Shown here: positions 51,842-63,577 of the stretch, one piece after another
How positions within the stretch are numbered: the first letter of the stretch is position 1
Layout of the letters: each line of letters starts with the position of its first letter
Source: Adineta ricciae
Taxonomy: Eukaryota; Rotifera; Eurotatoria; Adinetida; Adinetidae
Assembly (NCBI GenBank): GCA_905250025.1
Contig: CAJNOJ010000120.1
Location: forward strand, 62,001-126,000
Reading direction: 5' to 3'
DNA: 64,000 nucleotides
Position numbers and translations under genes: made by a program
Notes under the pieces: generated by a model
What the model saw: only the letters and a program-made list of their open reading frames with translations
Told to the model about the DNA's origin: nothing
Database searches by the model: none

Positions 51842-53332
51842 TGAAGAAATATATGCTAAAGAACACAATTGATAAAAACAAATCAATAAATGTATCGTCG
51901 AGTTTCTTTTTCAATACAATGCCAATGCCCTATCAGTGAACCGCTTATTAATATGCATATAGAGGGAGAAAAAGAGAGAGAGAATATTGTCTTCAATTAC
52001 TCGTCTATACATCTTTCTATATGAATTACATATAGAAATTGTTCTTCTTCATTTTTCAATAGCTTAGGTGTTAAAACTAGTCCAATTGATTCAGATATCG
52101 AATGTATGTATATATATATACATACACACATCTATTCTTATTCATCGTTCGATACTCACTTATTCAATCGTTATGAGGTTTTTTTCTTTGTTTGTAAGAA
52201 TTAGATACCTACACTACTTTATTTGTCGGCACAACAAGTGAGCGTCGTCCTCGATTGCGAACAAATAGGCACAGAGAAGAAGAAGAAGAAGAAGGAAAGT
52301 TGAAAGGAAATTCGATCCTCACGTACGCGTGTGTGCTCGACCGATCTTTTCGTTTTTATTCTTCAACATTTCTTTTTGTTCATGTTCTATGCCCTTGCAC
52401 AGCTCAAATCAGCCAGATGATAAAATAGTCTTATATACACATATACATGAACCATTCCCATATCATAAAACTTATCCTATTAGAAAAAAAAGAAGAGCGT
52501 ATCTTTCGAGTGGTAATGTCAAACTTAAGTTAAGAACAATTATGGTATCTTCGCGATGTAGACATACATCTCGGTGTGTATGTGTTCGTCTATGATTGAT
52601 TTTTTAAAAGACTATTACTAATCACCTTGTCTTTGAGAAACAATTGATCTGTCAATTAGTAGGAACTTACTTGCTATGCGTCTTGATAAGGATACTTTTG
52701 CTTGATTTTCAACATAAGTTTGAACAACAGTCATCGTTTTTCTTTCTTTTTTATTCTTTCACTTGTCTTGTCTCTGCTCAAGTGATCATCTATATAAAAT
52801 TAGTTAGTCGTCGAGCAAGTACACATGGTCTCTTCTTTTTCTCCTGTACGTGTACAGATTTCCATCTTCGATAAATCTGTAACTAAAATTTTACTACATC
52901 GTTCGCGCCAGTATACACACAAGAGATGCATACGAATGATATTGAGTTGTATTTAGAAAAAAGGCCGTTCGCACATTGACATCGATGTCTGATAACTTCC
53001 TTCAGAAACAAGCTGTTCGCGATGTTATCTATTTATAGAATAAAAATGTAAGGATAATTACAATGTCCATGTATATTAGTTGTCTAAAATGATACGAATC
53101 GTCCTTGTTTGTAATGAGTATGAGCAATTAATGGTATAACAATTGTTAAATAAACATTAAATTTAAGAATGATCGTACTGTGAAGAAATTTGTTTTTTGC
53201 ACAAAATAAATATTATTCATCAATTGATTGAATATTTTTCTCTCTTGTTTGATATGCTTCGATGATTTCTCATCATATAAACATGATAAAAACAAACCAG
53301 TTTGCTCATCATTTCCTATATTTCTATCTGCC
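51842..53332. other. Intergenic between divergent unknown genes
   Basis: About 1.5 kb. It probably includes a 5' UTR exon and intron of the minus-strand gene. A TATATATATATATACATACACACA stretch near 52108-52131 and an AGA-rich run near 52277-52293 are simple repeats. No coding exon is recognised. Confidence 0.5.
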
Positions 53333-54043
53333 ATGCGTGTCTTTCGACGTCGCAAGAAGTTTGGAAATTTCGGAGGTCCTGCGAGAGATGCTGAACCTTT
53401 ACCCGATATTGTTTATCAAATGGGCGCTGAGCAAGCAGCACGATTAGTAGCATTGCAAGCACGAGGACAAAGTCCTGATTTGTCGAGACATGGTCGTTAT
53501 GCACCATACATAGTCGACGAAGATCCTTATGGCGGTGGAGAAGATGCGAGTGAACAGCGTTCCTCGTCTCCATTCAATTTTATTGCTAATGCATTAGGCA
53601 TCAGTCGATCGAGATCTCGTCGAAGAGTTCCTGATGGGCAGGCAGAAAATTTCGCTCGACCTGGTTCACCCGCACATTTTGCTCATTCGTTGCCCGGTAC
53701 TCCCGTACAATATCGTCGTCGAGCCATGTCTCCCGAACTGGTTAGATCTCGTCCTTCATCTCCATTCCAATTTGCACAACCGGAACGTGTTCCTTCACCT
53801 CTACATTTCGCCCACCATTCACGCCCAGCTTCACCCGTTATTACTCGTCGACTTCAACGCGCACAGTTTTCTCAACAACTCCAACAAGCTGAACGTGAAC
53901 AACGAGAACAAGAAGAAATGATGATGATGATGAACAACAACTATTCCGGTCAATTTATGGCTCAGTATCCTCAAATGCAACAGCCATACTATCCGCTAAT
54001 AAACTCCATGGCACATCAGCCTCAAATGTACACATTTTATTGA
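53333..54043 (+). CDS. Unrecognised Arg/Ser/Pro/Gln-rich protein with SPxxFA repeats
   Basis: Single-exon frame of 236 codons from ATG 53333. It has a basic start (MRVFRRRKKFGNFGG), then DIVYQMGAEQAARLVALQ, and an RS-like patch (SRSRSRRRV). A loosely repeated motif follows: SPFNFIANAL, SPAHFAHSLP, SPFQFAQPER, SPLHFAHHSR. A Gln/Glu/Met-rich segment (QQAEREQREQEEMMMMM) and an aromatic tail, QPQMYTFY, end it. It looks intrinsically disordered. No known family is recognised. The regular motif and codon-level openness support a real gene; function is unknown. Confidence 0.7.
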   Translation: MRVFRRRKKFGNFGGPARDAEPLPDIVYQMGAEQAARLVALQARGQSPDLSRHGRYAPYIVDEDPYGGGEDASEQRSSSPFNFIANALGISRSRSRRRVPDGQAENFARPGSPAHFAHSLPGTPVQYRRRAMSPELVRSRPSSPFQFAQPERVPSPLHFAHHSRPASPVITRRLQRAQFSQQLQQAEREQREQEEMMMMMNNNYSGQFMAQYPQMQQPYYPLINSMAHQPQMYTFY

Positions 54044-54452
54044 CCTATTTTCTCGATAACTTCTTCTAACCATTACTAATTACATTTCTATTCTTTCAAC
54101 CTCGACATACAGAAGATTATGAATCAGAAACAAACATCTCAGTGCTTTCTCTCGGACTCTAATGTAAACATATTGTATACTCATGAATATTTGGAAACTA
54201 AAATAATACGATTATGTACGATCTTTAAATTCAGAATCCTCAGACGACAAGCGTATCATTTGAATGTTTTTATTCTTCATTCAATACGTCAGATGATAGT
54301 ATAAAAAAGTGAGTAGAGTGAAGAAATATAAAGAATCAACAATGAAGCAACTACAAGAGAAAACAAACGCTAAAACAACAGAAAACACCCAAGAGTGATA
54401 ATAATATTTTGTTTATATGTTTATTGTCTTCACTAGCATCTCTTTTTCATTC

Positions 54453-54861
54453 TTAACCAATAAAATTAACGACAACTAAATGTAAGATAATATGAGCGAA
54501 GACAAAGTCGGCGAAAGCACGTTCCGGTGAAACATTAAATACCGATTGATTCGCTTTATTTAATTGAATGCGTAAACTTGCTGAAAGTGAATAGCAGACA
54601 AATTAAATTTGGTGGGGAGAAAAAAGAAAAACAAACAATCTTACCAGCGAGAACAAAGCAACCAACGGTTGATATGAAACCCGAGAGGAACGAGTTGAAT
54701 GGAAATGTTCCAACAAGAAGACAGTAAGCGAATTGAACGATACCAGTCAAGAGCACATAGACTAGATAAGCATCGATCAGCTTTAATTTTTTTGGTGTGC
54801 TCGATTGATATTCTCCATTAAGTTTACGTAAAATACCAACAACTTGTCCAACTTGACTCAT
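54453..54861 (-). CDS. DAD1: Oligosaccharyltransferase subunit DAD1
   Basis: Two exons, 54861-54645 and 54580-54453, totalling 114 aa against 113 in human. Nearly all family landmarks are present: [60 protein letters not shown] and the C-terminal NFIG. Three membrane helices are expected. It is an ER-membrane subunit that stabilises the N-glycosylation complex. It is divergent from ICA69, with 300 bases between the start codons. Confidence 0.97.
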
Positions 54862-55161
54862 GTTTGACTTTTGGTTTGGTCAATTTAACAAAAAAAAAAC
54901 AAATCTAAAATATGTTCTCTACAAATTCAGATTTGATACGATTCGTTTTCTCTTTGCATTTGAGATGACGTGTGTGTTTCTTTCTACGATTAGATATGTC
55001 GACCAATTACAAAGCGATCCGCAAGAGGTCGAAAGAGAAAAGGTGATTGGTTTGATACGAAAAGCAAAATCAAAAAAATCGAATGATTCGATTCAAGGTA
55101 TTATTATTCTATTTATTAGAAAACGACTAAGAAGAAGAAGAAGAGTAACATCTAGTGAACG

Positions 55162-56920
55162 ATGAGTTATAGAAATTCATCCAATTTCCGTCATGATAAA
55201 TATGGAGATAATCAAGATAAGACAAGTTTGAATAAGCTACGCTCGAAGTATTGGACGACTAAGCAACTTGTGATTAAGAAACTAGGTCGAGAACAAGATG
55301 AATTTGTCATCGCCTCCGATTCTGATGTGGATGCTAAACTTGAATTACTTGGTACAATTAAACAATCATGTAACGATCTTATTCGTGTATGCTCATCTCC
55401 TTATTATTAAGGATAAAAGCAAACGATGGTCTCTTTTTCAATTTAGATTATGAATCGTTATCAAACCAATGTTCTTCTTCTTTCTCATGAAGAAACCGAC
55501 ATGGCTCGATTTTTGAAAGATTACGCTCAAGCTGATAAAAATCGTGCAGGAAAAATCATGGCAAGTGTCTCAAAAGTACTTGCATACACTGCTCAGCAGC
55601 GCTTAGCCTTACGACAACCATTATTTCGACTGCATAATGAAATTGAAACATTTCGTCTTCGAGCTGTGACGGATACATTGGCAACAGTGAATCGAATGGA
55701 AACAGCACGAACGGAATATCGGGGAAGTATCTTATGGTTAAAAGATGCATCGGTACAACTTGACCCCGAAAAACAATTGGAAAAATTTCGTCGAGTACAG
55801 AGTCAAGTGAAAACATCGAAACAAGAATATGACAAATTGAAATCAGATGTTATACAAAAGATTGATCTATTGACGGCTAGTCGATGGTAAGTTACGAGAA
55901 AAGTCAAGATATTTCTTGGATGCAATGATGGATTGTTTTAGTAATATGTATTCACATGTGTTAGCTCCGTATCAGAAGACTTTACTTGCTTTCTGGGCGA
56001 AAACATCGAAAGTAATGTCCGCAGTTGCTGAATCTTTCAAAGGTTACGAGTATTACGAATTTACTGTGATTAAAGAACTTGCCGTACCAAATCATTTATT
56101 GGCAGAAATGTCATCGAGTTCGTTTTTGGAGAGGAAATTAGAAGAAACCGATAAGGAAAAACAGAAAGTAGAAAAAGATGACACACTCATTGACCTTGCC
56201 GATTCACGTACAGATGAACAGAAAGCGTTAAGTAATTCAATTCGAAAAGGTATTAAAATGTTTCCAAAAAGGATTTGATTTCACATAACAAAAGTCTATT
56301 TAGATGAAAATCATGACATCAGCGAACCCATCAACGCGTTGATCGATATCTCTGATGCTCAGCTCGATGATCAACTCATCGAATTAGAAAAGCTCACTAC
56401 CATCGAATCAACAGCAACGAATGGTGCAACTGGTAATCACACAAAAATGACTTCGAATACATTTACTGATAGTGATAATCTCGTTGAATTAACGGATTCA
56501 TCTATTGAACACGACAAACTTTTCTCTGATCTTCTCTCGCCAAGTTCATCATCAGACTCCAATCTTAATGATCTTCTCGGTGCTCATGAAACTAATAATT
56601 TCGATGCTGATTGGACATCAGCGTTCGGTAATAATACATCTAATCAACAAGTGCCAACATCTACGAATCCGGCAAATACTGCTCAAACGAATAGTACATT
56701 TCTTCCATCGTCTCTTCTCAGTGAATTATTAACTTCTAATAATAAGACTTCAACATCGAACATTCCGTCTTCAACAAATTCGAAAGCGAAACCAACAATG
56801 ACAGGCAAATCTGCTACTGATAAATCAAACTGGTTTGATTTATTCGCCGAACTGGATCCACTTCAAGATCCCGATGCCATTGGAAAATCTGTTGGTGCTG
56901 AAGCCAATCGCAATTGTTAA
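55162..56920 (+). CDS. ICA1: ICA69 / islet cell autoantigen 1 (arfaptin-homology BAR protein)
   Basis: Four exons: 55162-55386, 55447-55886, 55942-56249 and 56304-56920, totalling 529 aa. The arfaptin-homology domain is clear: KYWTTKQLVIKKLGREQDEF, SDSDVDAKLELLGTIKQSC, YTAQQRLALRQPLFRLHNE, ATVNRMETARTEYRGSILWL, IDLLTASRCNMYSHVLAPYQ and ESFKGYEYYEF. The C-terminal half is acidic and Ser/Asn-rich and ends in a short ICA69-type segment, NWFDLFAELDPLQDPDA. Known relatives bind Rab2 and PICK1 and act in dense-core and synaptic vesicle formation at the Golgi. The exon-2-to-3 codon (Cys of SRCNM) is split by the intron and restores the frame. Confidence 0.95.
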
Positions 56921-57370
56921 TTTCTGTTTTAGTTTTCACTCTCTTCGAAATTCTATCTGCAATATTTTATCGGTGTTGTTCCTTTTTATTTTTTGTTTCT
57001 TCTCAATCTCCTAGTCACAAAGATCAATCAGTTTTGTTGAACATTCCAATCGTCATCTGACCAAAGTGCTTATTCCAAGATAAACAGACAAACTGTATAT
57101 TTTCTGTTTGGTTATGAAGGAAAACCTATCGTTTACATCTTTCTCATCCATACTAATCTTTTGTTTTCATTTAACCATTCATTTTTCTTTTTCTAACGCT
57201 ACAAAATATACATCTCTATTTATGACAAAAATCTCACGTCGTTTTGGGCATATATTATCAAAACATATTCATATATATGCAGAAAAACAAACAAAATATT
57301 TTGATCCGAATTAAATATCGTAGAAAAAGATAGACATTGAAATGAAATTCGTTTAAAAAAAAGATAAAAA
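56921..57370. other. Intergenic between convergent ICA69 and RING-UBR genes
   Basis: 450 bases of 3' flanking DNA. A 68-codon ORF at 57108-57314 has no domain signal. Nothing else is seen. Confidence 0.5.
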
Positions 57371-59301
57371 TTAATGTCGAGGATAAATTTGACAATTCTT
57401 CTTACGACAATCACACTTAGGCCTAAAAGAAAAAGATAATTCATCATCGATCAGACTCAATTGAATATTACCCAGTAGCATTGTTACCGAATATTAATGC
57501 TTTGACGTCGTGTTCTGAAAATCAGAAGAGATTTCTCAGAACTATATGAATGCAAAGAATATTCTTACTTTTATGACAAACAGTTGCACATGATTTACAG
57601 ATCCCTAAAGAAAAAACAAAAAAGGGAAAATTTCATTTCTCTCTAAGAAAAAACGATTGTCTTACATCGTAATGGTTTTCCATCAGTTAAACAAGTATAA
57701 CATTGAAAATAATCGACCTGATGCGCTTGATTCGGATGTTCTTGGTACACTTGTCTGAAACATGTCTTCGGAACTTCACTTTCTAATACAACATCACCAT
57801 GAATAACAACGAGTGTGCCACGTAACTGATGCGGAGAATTTAATTACAGACAAATATGAATCATCACTTACTAATTTATGTTCTAATATCGGTCGACAAT
57901 TGGTTGACACAGTGAGTAAATCATTATCATCATCGTCACCTTCGGTCTCCATTCTCTGCAGTCGTCGGATTACTGCTTGTTCAGAAAGATCATCAAGAGG
58001 ACTAGAAACACTCGAAAATTTGCATTTTCAAATATATCAATACTGGTTTTTACTTGATACAAGTAAACATTATCATATTGCCTAATTTCGCTATAGAATC
58101 AGATTTTAATTGAACGAGTTCATGCAGTACAGGTAATAATACTTCCATTCTAGACACGATTATTAAATACCGTTTCCTGTTTGAATTTCGAATTACTTAC
58201 GAATCTTCCGGACGCATTAATTTCACAGCATATTGTTTATCTTTGTTTTTATATAAGAAATCTTCTTTCCATAAAGTCACACGAACTTGTGTGGAAACAG
58301 CACCAAAGTTAGATATATGTTCATTGAGATGGCTAGATTCATTCAAAAAATAATTTGCATTTTTTTATCAGTTGAATCAATATACTTTTTATATGCTTCA
58401 ATAAATAGGATTTGAACATTATGAATTTCTTCATCGAGTGCATTGATTTCCCGTTTGAACTGTTCAGTTTTCTCGTCCAATTCTTTCTTGTATTCTATGA
58501 AAAGAATATTCATACAAAAAGAACTCGTTCATGTTCGTCTTACCATCTTTCGGCAACCTCTTTTCTTGTAATTCGACTACAGCTCGATTGAATGCTTGTT
58601 CAATATCCATTTTCTTACGTTTATACCGACTATTCATATCATTCTCACTAGTTAGATGATTTGCCAATGATGTTACCAATGTATCTACAAATCACAATTC
58701 ACAAAAAAAGCAATATTACACCATCGTTATTTTACCACGAAAAAGTTCCTCAAGAATTGTTCGAATGGAAGTGTTACCGATTTGATTAACGACTGAAAAC
58801 AGAAAGAAGAACTATCTATTGACCTTAGAAACAACAAAGAGTTACCCTGAGTAGCAAATGATTTCGCCTTCTGTGCCTCAGCTTCTTGAATAGATTTGTC
58901 GATGGTTTCTAAAAGAATAAATGATTATTTCGAAAAAAATCAAATGAAATATCAAACCGAGTACACTGTTTCCCAGAGCATCACGTTGAATATCTTCTTG
59001 TTGTAAATTCTTATTACACAATGGACATCGATGAGCAGCATTGACAGATTCTATCGAAGAAGAACAGAAAACATCGAAATTTCCTTATCTAATCTTTTCA
59101 AAGTTTTACCTTTGATACAATTCTCACAAAAACGATGAAGACAACTGGTTACCCAAACGTCTTTCATAGTGTTCAAGCATATTGGACAATTGAATTGCTC
59201 TAATAAAGGCTCAGGCTGAAGAAGAAAAGACTAAGATTCCGATAGTTTTGTTAATCGTCACATACGGATATCAAACAATTTGTGGACATGGCTGTTGCCA
59301 T
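57371..59301 (-). CDS. RING finger protein with C-terminal UBR-box-like zinc cluster
   Basis: About ten short exons. Exon 1 (59301-59276) reads MATAMSTNCLIS and splices to PEPLLEQFNCPICLN. The C3HC4 RING is CPICLN, CLHRFCENCIK and HRCPLCNKNLQQ, spanning two exons. The middle is mostly helical or coiled (MDIEQAFNRAVVELQEKRLP, EYKKELDEKTEQFKREINAL). The C-terminal cluster reads DYFQCYTCLTDGKPLRWICK, then SCATVCHKKHDVKALIFG, then PKCDCRKKNC. This matches the spacing of UBR boxes, especially the UBR4 type (C..CHxC..C..CHKxH..CDC). The RING predicts E3 ubiquitin-ligase activity, and the UBR-like cluster could bind N-degrons. Known RING-UBR proteins place the UBR box first, so this order is unusual. 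The gene ends QIYPRH at TAA 57371-57373. Confidence 0.8.
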
Positions 59302-59956
59302 TTTTGCTATTTCTATATCTTAAACAGAACAAAAATATTCAAAAGACTTTCCGAAGAAAAAAAGTAAACATATCCTTCCTTTTCTATTCTTCCGACAAAA
59401 AAATGACTCGTTCCTATTTGTTGTGCAATAAAATAACATCAACACGTGCGTCCTGCGACCGACAATCTTAATTTTATTCAGAGGGCAGTAGTTCACTACC
59501 ACATATATACACATATTTAAAAAAAACAAAATTCAATTAAGCAACAACAATTTCGATATTTGGAATTTGACTTGTTATACCATAATAACATAATTTGTGT
59601 CGATGGTTGCAATACAAATGAAATTTCTTATTTGGGTAAAACATTTCTCTGACATGTGTTTTGACGAAACCTACAGTATGATTATCGCCTTCATTTATAT
59701 TCATGAAACATCGACTTGCCATCGGATCTACGTATGATCTCAAGAAGAATATGTCGTGAAGAAGATATATATATGTATAATGTGTTTAAAATTACCGAAC
59801 GACGAAAAAGAGAAAAACCCTATTCATTCGATGTGTGTCATCATCGAAATCAAACACACATCAGTGTTTGTTAAAAGAGAAACAAAACTTTATTTTTTCA
59901 TCAGATATTACTATTTCGTACGTTTGAAAGTCAATGTACACGAAGAAAGAGAATAT

Positions 59957-61234
59957 TCAATTATCTGAACGTGGAGATTTGAGCATATGACTTGTACGTT
60001 TTGCTGAAGGTTGATCTATCGATACAAAAAATTCATATGAACTATTGCATGAAGATCATTTCGAGAAGTCTTCCAACGAAACTCTTCGTACTTACCCTCG
60101 TCGCCTGGCAGCTCATCAACTGATCGTTTCGAAGCATTGCGTCTAGACATGAGGAAACAAGAAAATCGGATCATATTCATAGAAATACGAACGATGTTGG
60201 AGTAGGCGTATCATTTCCATTCGATGTTATTTCATTAAATACATCTTCATTGTTACAGTATCGTTTGAGTAAATGACGCTGTTTCACTGCTAGATCTATT
60301 TAAAAGTGTAATTTGGTTTTCGATAGAACTTAAATTTTGTTATTTACCAGGTGCAATATCGTGAACGAATTTCAATAATAAACCAATAATTTCTTTCGAT
60401 GGTCCTTCTGACGATTGAACAAGTTGTTGAAGTGTATCTGAGGAATATATAAGTGAATAGGGAATGTAATCATTGGTATCCTACTGAAAACTTGATTGAT
60501 ATGACATTCAATGACAATTGCTTTATATGAAGCATAGAATTCTTGTCGAATAGTTGTTCGTAGTTTGGATTTGATATAGACAACATCCTTAGATATGTAA
60601 AGATAGTTTTGGACGAAAACAAAAGCAACAATGGACTAACGAGATAATGCTAAAGAGAAAAGAACAAATGAGAAGAGTTCGTTTTGAAAAAATTTTTCTT
60701 ACGAAAAAAGGAATAATAAGTTCAATTGCTCGATGAAATTGTCGTGCATGATCAATGAATTGAAGAATATAACAGTTCATCAATCTAGTTGAACGTTCGT
60801 CAATCATTTTCTTCATCTAATGAAATTATGTTCGTTTATATGTGATGAAGATATATCGAAACTTTACGCTTTCGTCTAATTGGAGTTTTGTATTTTGACA
60901 GTGTTCATTGATCACTTTTTTTATATCTGTAAAAAGCCGTTCTTTGTATCCTTTACACGTAGTTGTGTAAATATGACTAAATATACAATCGAAAAACTTA
61001 TTAGAAATGTTTTGTTGAAGATAATTTACTGATAAATCGTTTCGTATGATGTTGATTGGCAATTCTCCATTGTATTCTGAAGACACTGTCGGAGAAATCC
61101 ATTAATAGGCGTCCAAGCTTCATTTATATATTCCTCTTCGGTATATTTCCTATGTACTACGAAGGTATCCGAGTTAAAAAGAAATGAAAACTCGTTTACA
61201 TACAAAATCGAAGAAAACTATAACCTTCGGTCAT
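59957..61234 (-). CDS. CACUL1: CACUL1-like cullin-N-domain protein
   Basis: Multi-exon. The proposed start at 61234 (MTEGYSFLRFCM) joins KYTEEEYINEAWTPI in frame. Then come CQSTSYETIYQ, HIYTTTCKGYKERLFTDIKK, RAIELIIPFFV and VVYIKSKLRTTIRQEFYASY, ending TLQQLVQSSEGPSKEI, RHLLKRYCNNEDVFNEI and NASKRSVDELPGDED. The order follows human CACUL1 (SYEQIYSCVYK, then the helical cullin repeat, then a QSRKRAGDEL-like tail), including the basic KRxxDEL tail. CACUL1 is a cullin-domain protein linked to CDK2 activation. It lacks the cullin C-terminal RING-binding half, as expected. The start exon is less certain than the rest. Confidence 0.75.
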
Positions 61235-61509
61235 AGTTTACACGTTCAGTAAACTCTTAAATGAATTTGAAGTCAGGATGTTGATTATGATCAAAGTTAT
61301 TGCTTTAGTGTCGTAGAAATGACATGAATACAATTCGTTTCAATAGGAAACGTAACAAGTAGAGGGCGTCAGTTGCCACAGAACTTTCTTTTCTATCATG
61401 ATCCAAACAATAATCATTTTATTTCGTGAATAGAAATTGAAATCAGAAGAGAAAAACGATCAGTCACAAGTCTATCTTATTGATTAATGAGCATTTTTCA
61501 AATAGTTGA

Positions 61510-62315
61510 TCAGCCAACAATAGGTGTGTGTGTAACAATCCCTTTATTATTAACGATCACTCGAACACGACTTGTACTGTAGTCCAGTGTAACTGGTGAA
61601 CCTTCGAGTATAGTTACAACATTAGTAAAACCTAAGAAAATGGTTAATAATGAATTCTTTATTCACACATCGATGCAATCTGTACCTGTTTCCTTTTTAA
61701 TTACTTTCACGGCATGTTCACCCTTCTGACCAACTAATTCCGGCCACTGAGTTTTGTTCGCTGTTGGTTTATCCTCTAAAACATATATTCTTTTTCCTAC
61801 TGATTCAATTCTCTGTTTACTTTACTTTTCACACGAATAACTGGTACACTGATGAATTTAGTCCGTTGAGCACCCAATGGTGTTATCGGTATATGCACAT
61901 CATTGATATATAACAGTTCGTTTTGTTTATTTCGAATCGCTACATTTATAGAATAGGTATAACCTTTGGTAATTTGAGATGGAAGATATTTAATTGCAAA
62001 TGCAATGGGAAATCGAGAAGCTTTTTCTGTTCCTTTGGCAATAACTTTAGCGGGAGCATCAAGTAAAGACACATCTTGTAATTCTACCGTTACTTTAGCA
62101 CCGCGTTCAATCCGTACTTTCGAATTCTCTGGAAATAGTACCCGACCACGAATAACAAGTTTTTCTTCTGTTTTAGATGTTGGTACTGCATCTAAACGAA
62201 ATCAGCACACATACAATTGAATCGTACAGAAGACAAACAAAACATTTGGCATACCGTTCAATGCCAGTACACAAACAATACAAAAAATGAAACCGATTCG
62301 ACGTAGGGATTTCAT
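61510..62315 (-). CDS. Secreted YbaY-like domain fused to potato inhibitor I (eglin-like) domain
   Basis: Signal peptide MKSLRRIGFIFCIVCVLAL (exon from ATG 62315). The first domain, VIRGRVLFPENSKVRIERGA and VTVELQDVSLLDAPAKVIA, then YTYSINVAIRNKQNELLYIN, is a YbaY-type beta-sandwich, a family best known from bacterial lipoproteins. After an intron comes WPELVGQKGEHAVKVIKKE and LEGSPVTLDYSTSRVRV, ending VTHTPIVG. This is the potato inhibitor I fold; the loop SPVTLD matches leech eglin c, with Leu (codon 61585-61587) at the predicted P1 site. Prediction: an extracellular inhibitor of chymotrypsin-, elastase- or subtilisin-like serine proteases. No lipobox Cys is obvious. Transfer of the YbaY part from bacteria is possible but unproven. 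Confidence 0.85.
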
Positions 62316-62964
62316 GGGTGAAACTAAAAGAAAACAATAGATCTTAATAACGATTCAATGCTAAACAATTCGCGCTTTATACCGTCTCGTGAAATCTAAT
62401 AGTGTGTTAGGATAAGATTATCTATTAGGATGAAAAGACACTTATCAAAGAGAAAAAAACAAAATGATGAATATATATTTCACTATTTAGGTTATTATTG
62501 AAGTAAAGAAACGTGATAGATCATTTGCCAACGAGTAACTACCGAAATGTCTTTTATTTGAGAGTATTAATCGAAAAATATCATTTTTAACTTGTCATGT
62601 CTCTAAGCCCGACTAAAATCAAAGATTTCGACACAATATCAAATACAATTAATAATATACTATTGATGTGATAGATCAAGTATGTGTTGTGATATATAAA
62701 CTTCTTTTTTTATTTATATTGACATGCGATTACATTGAACTATTCGATTTCCTGTATGATAATCGTTTCTTTCCGTTGTTCTTGGTAAAAATTCAATGTT
62801 TTATACATTTCAAAACATGATCAGATCCTAATCGATTTTAATCGTCTATCAAAAACTGTCCTGTCCAATGTTACAACATCACACGTGACTCCGGGTTCAT
62901 AATAAGCCACATCCGCTCCACCGTACTTTCCGTAACATTTATGTTGAACTATTTATAAAGAAGA
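62316..62964. other. Intergenic
   Basis: About 650 AT-rich bases between two minus-strand genes. No feature recognised. Confidence 0.5.
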
Positions 62965-63312
62965 CTATCGTTCTTTGAGTGATAAATCAATTTGTTTCAA
63001 TGTTTTGATTGTGTGATTTATAATCATATCTTTTTCATCACTATAAATAATAACTCTTAAGATAGAACCTTCATACCTGCCATCATATATCGTGACAGTT
63101 TCAAACAACGCTCGATTAATACTATACACAGGCTCATTAAAATCTCTCGTAAAACTTCCATGTTTTCTCACTTGCTCAAGAAAGAAAGAGTCAGCATTTA
63201 TCATAATCAACACATGGATGAACCAATTAGAAACAAAATGCGGTAGGGACTCGTTGACAAAGAGAGGAAATATAACAAGAGTAGTATGTCTTAAACCATC
63301 ATTTGACGCCAT
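62965..63312 (-). CDS. Unrecognised 115-aa protein
   Basis: Uninterrupted ATG-to-TAG frame, MASNDGLRHTTLVIFPLFVN to LKQIDLSLKER. The composition is mixed, with regular alternation of hydrophobic and charged residues (VTIYDGRYEGSILRVIIYSD, NHTIKTLKQIDLSL) that looks like a small alpha/beta fold. No signal peptide; no known family recognised. It is divergent from the partial gene starting at 63578. It could be one exon of a longer gene. Confidence 0.45.
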   Translation of the reverse strand: MASNDGLRHTTLVIFPLFVNESLPHFVSNWFIHVLIMINADSFFLEQVRKHGSFTRDFNEPVYSINRALFETVTIYDGRYEGSILRVIIYSDEKDMIINHTIKTLKQIDLSLKER

Positions 63313-63577
63313 CTTCTGATCATAATTCTATTAGGAAAAAAAATTAATCATCGTCTTTTAGAAATCGTTTGGTACCATCTGTCGCACTCTATCATCATCA
63401 TTCTGATTGCCACCTCTTCTCCTGTTCAAGACCGAACGAGACTTAACCAGCTAGACTTCGAACTTTTATCATCTATCTATTTGTTAATGATGCATCAATC
63501 AAATCGTTAAAAATACAACCTGTGTTTGTTGTTCGTTAGCTTTCAGTTTTAATATCGACGAAGAACATGTTGACATA

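Noticed and set aside
53228-53332. Upstream extension of the SPxxFA protein frame
   Set aside because: No ATG in the extension; composition (FLSCLICFDDF) differs from the protein and fits 5' UTR.
57108-57314. 68-codon plus-strand ORF after ICA69
   Set aside because: AT-driven, Phe/Ser/His-rich, in a 3' flanking region.
59537-59968. Short ORFs on both strands between the RING-UBR and CACUL1-like genes
   Set aside because: The minus-strand ORF (59537-59743) has an odd His/Cys pattern but no zinc-finger spacing, and it does not join either neighbour in frame.
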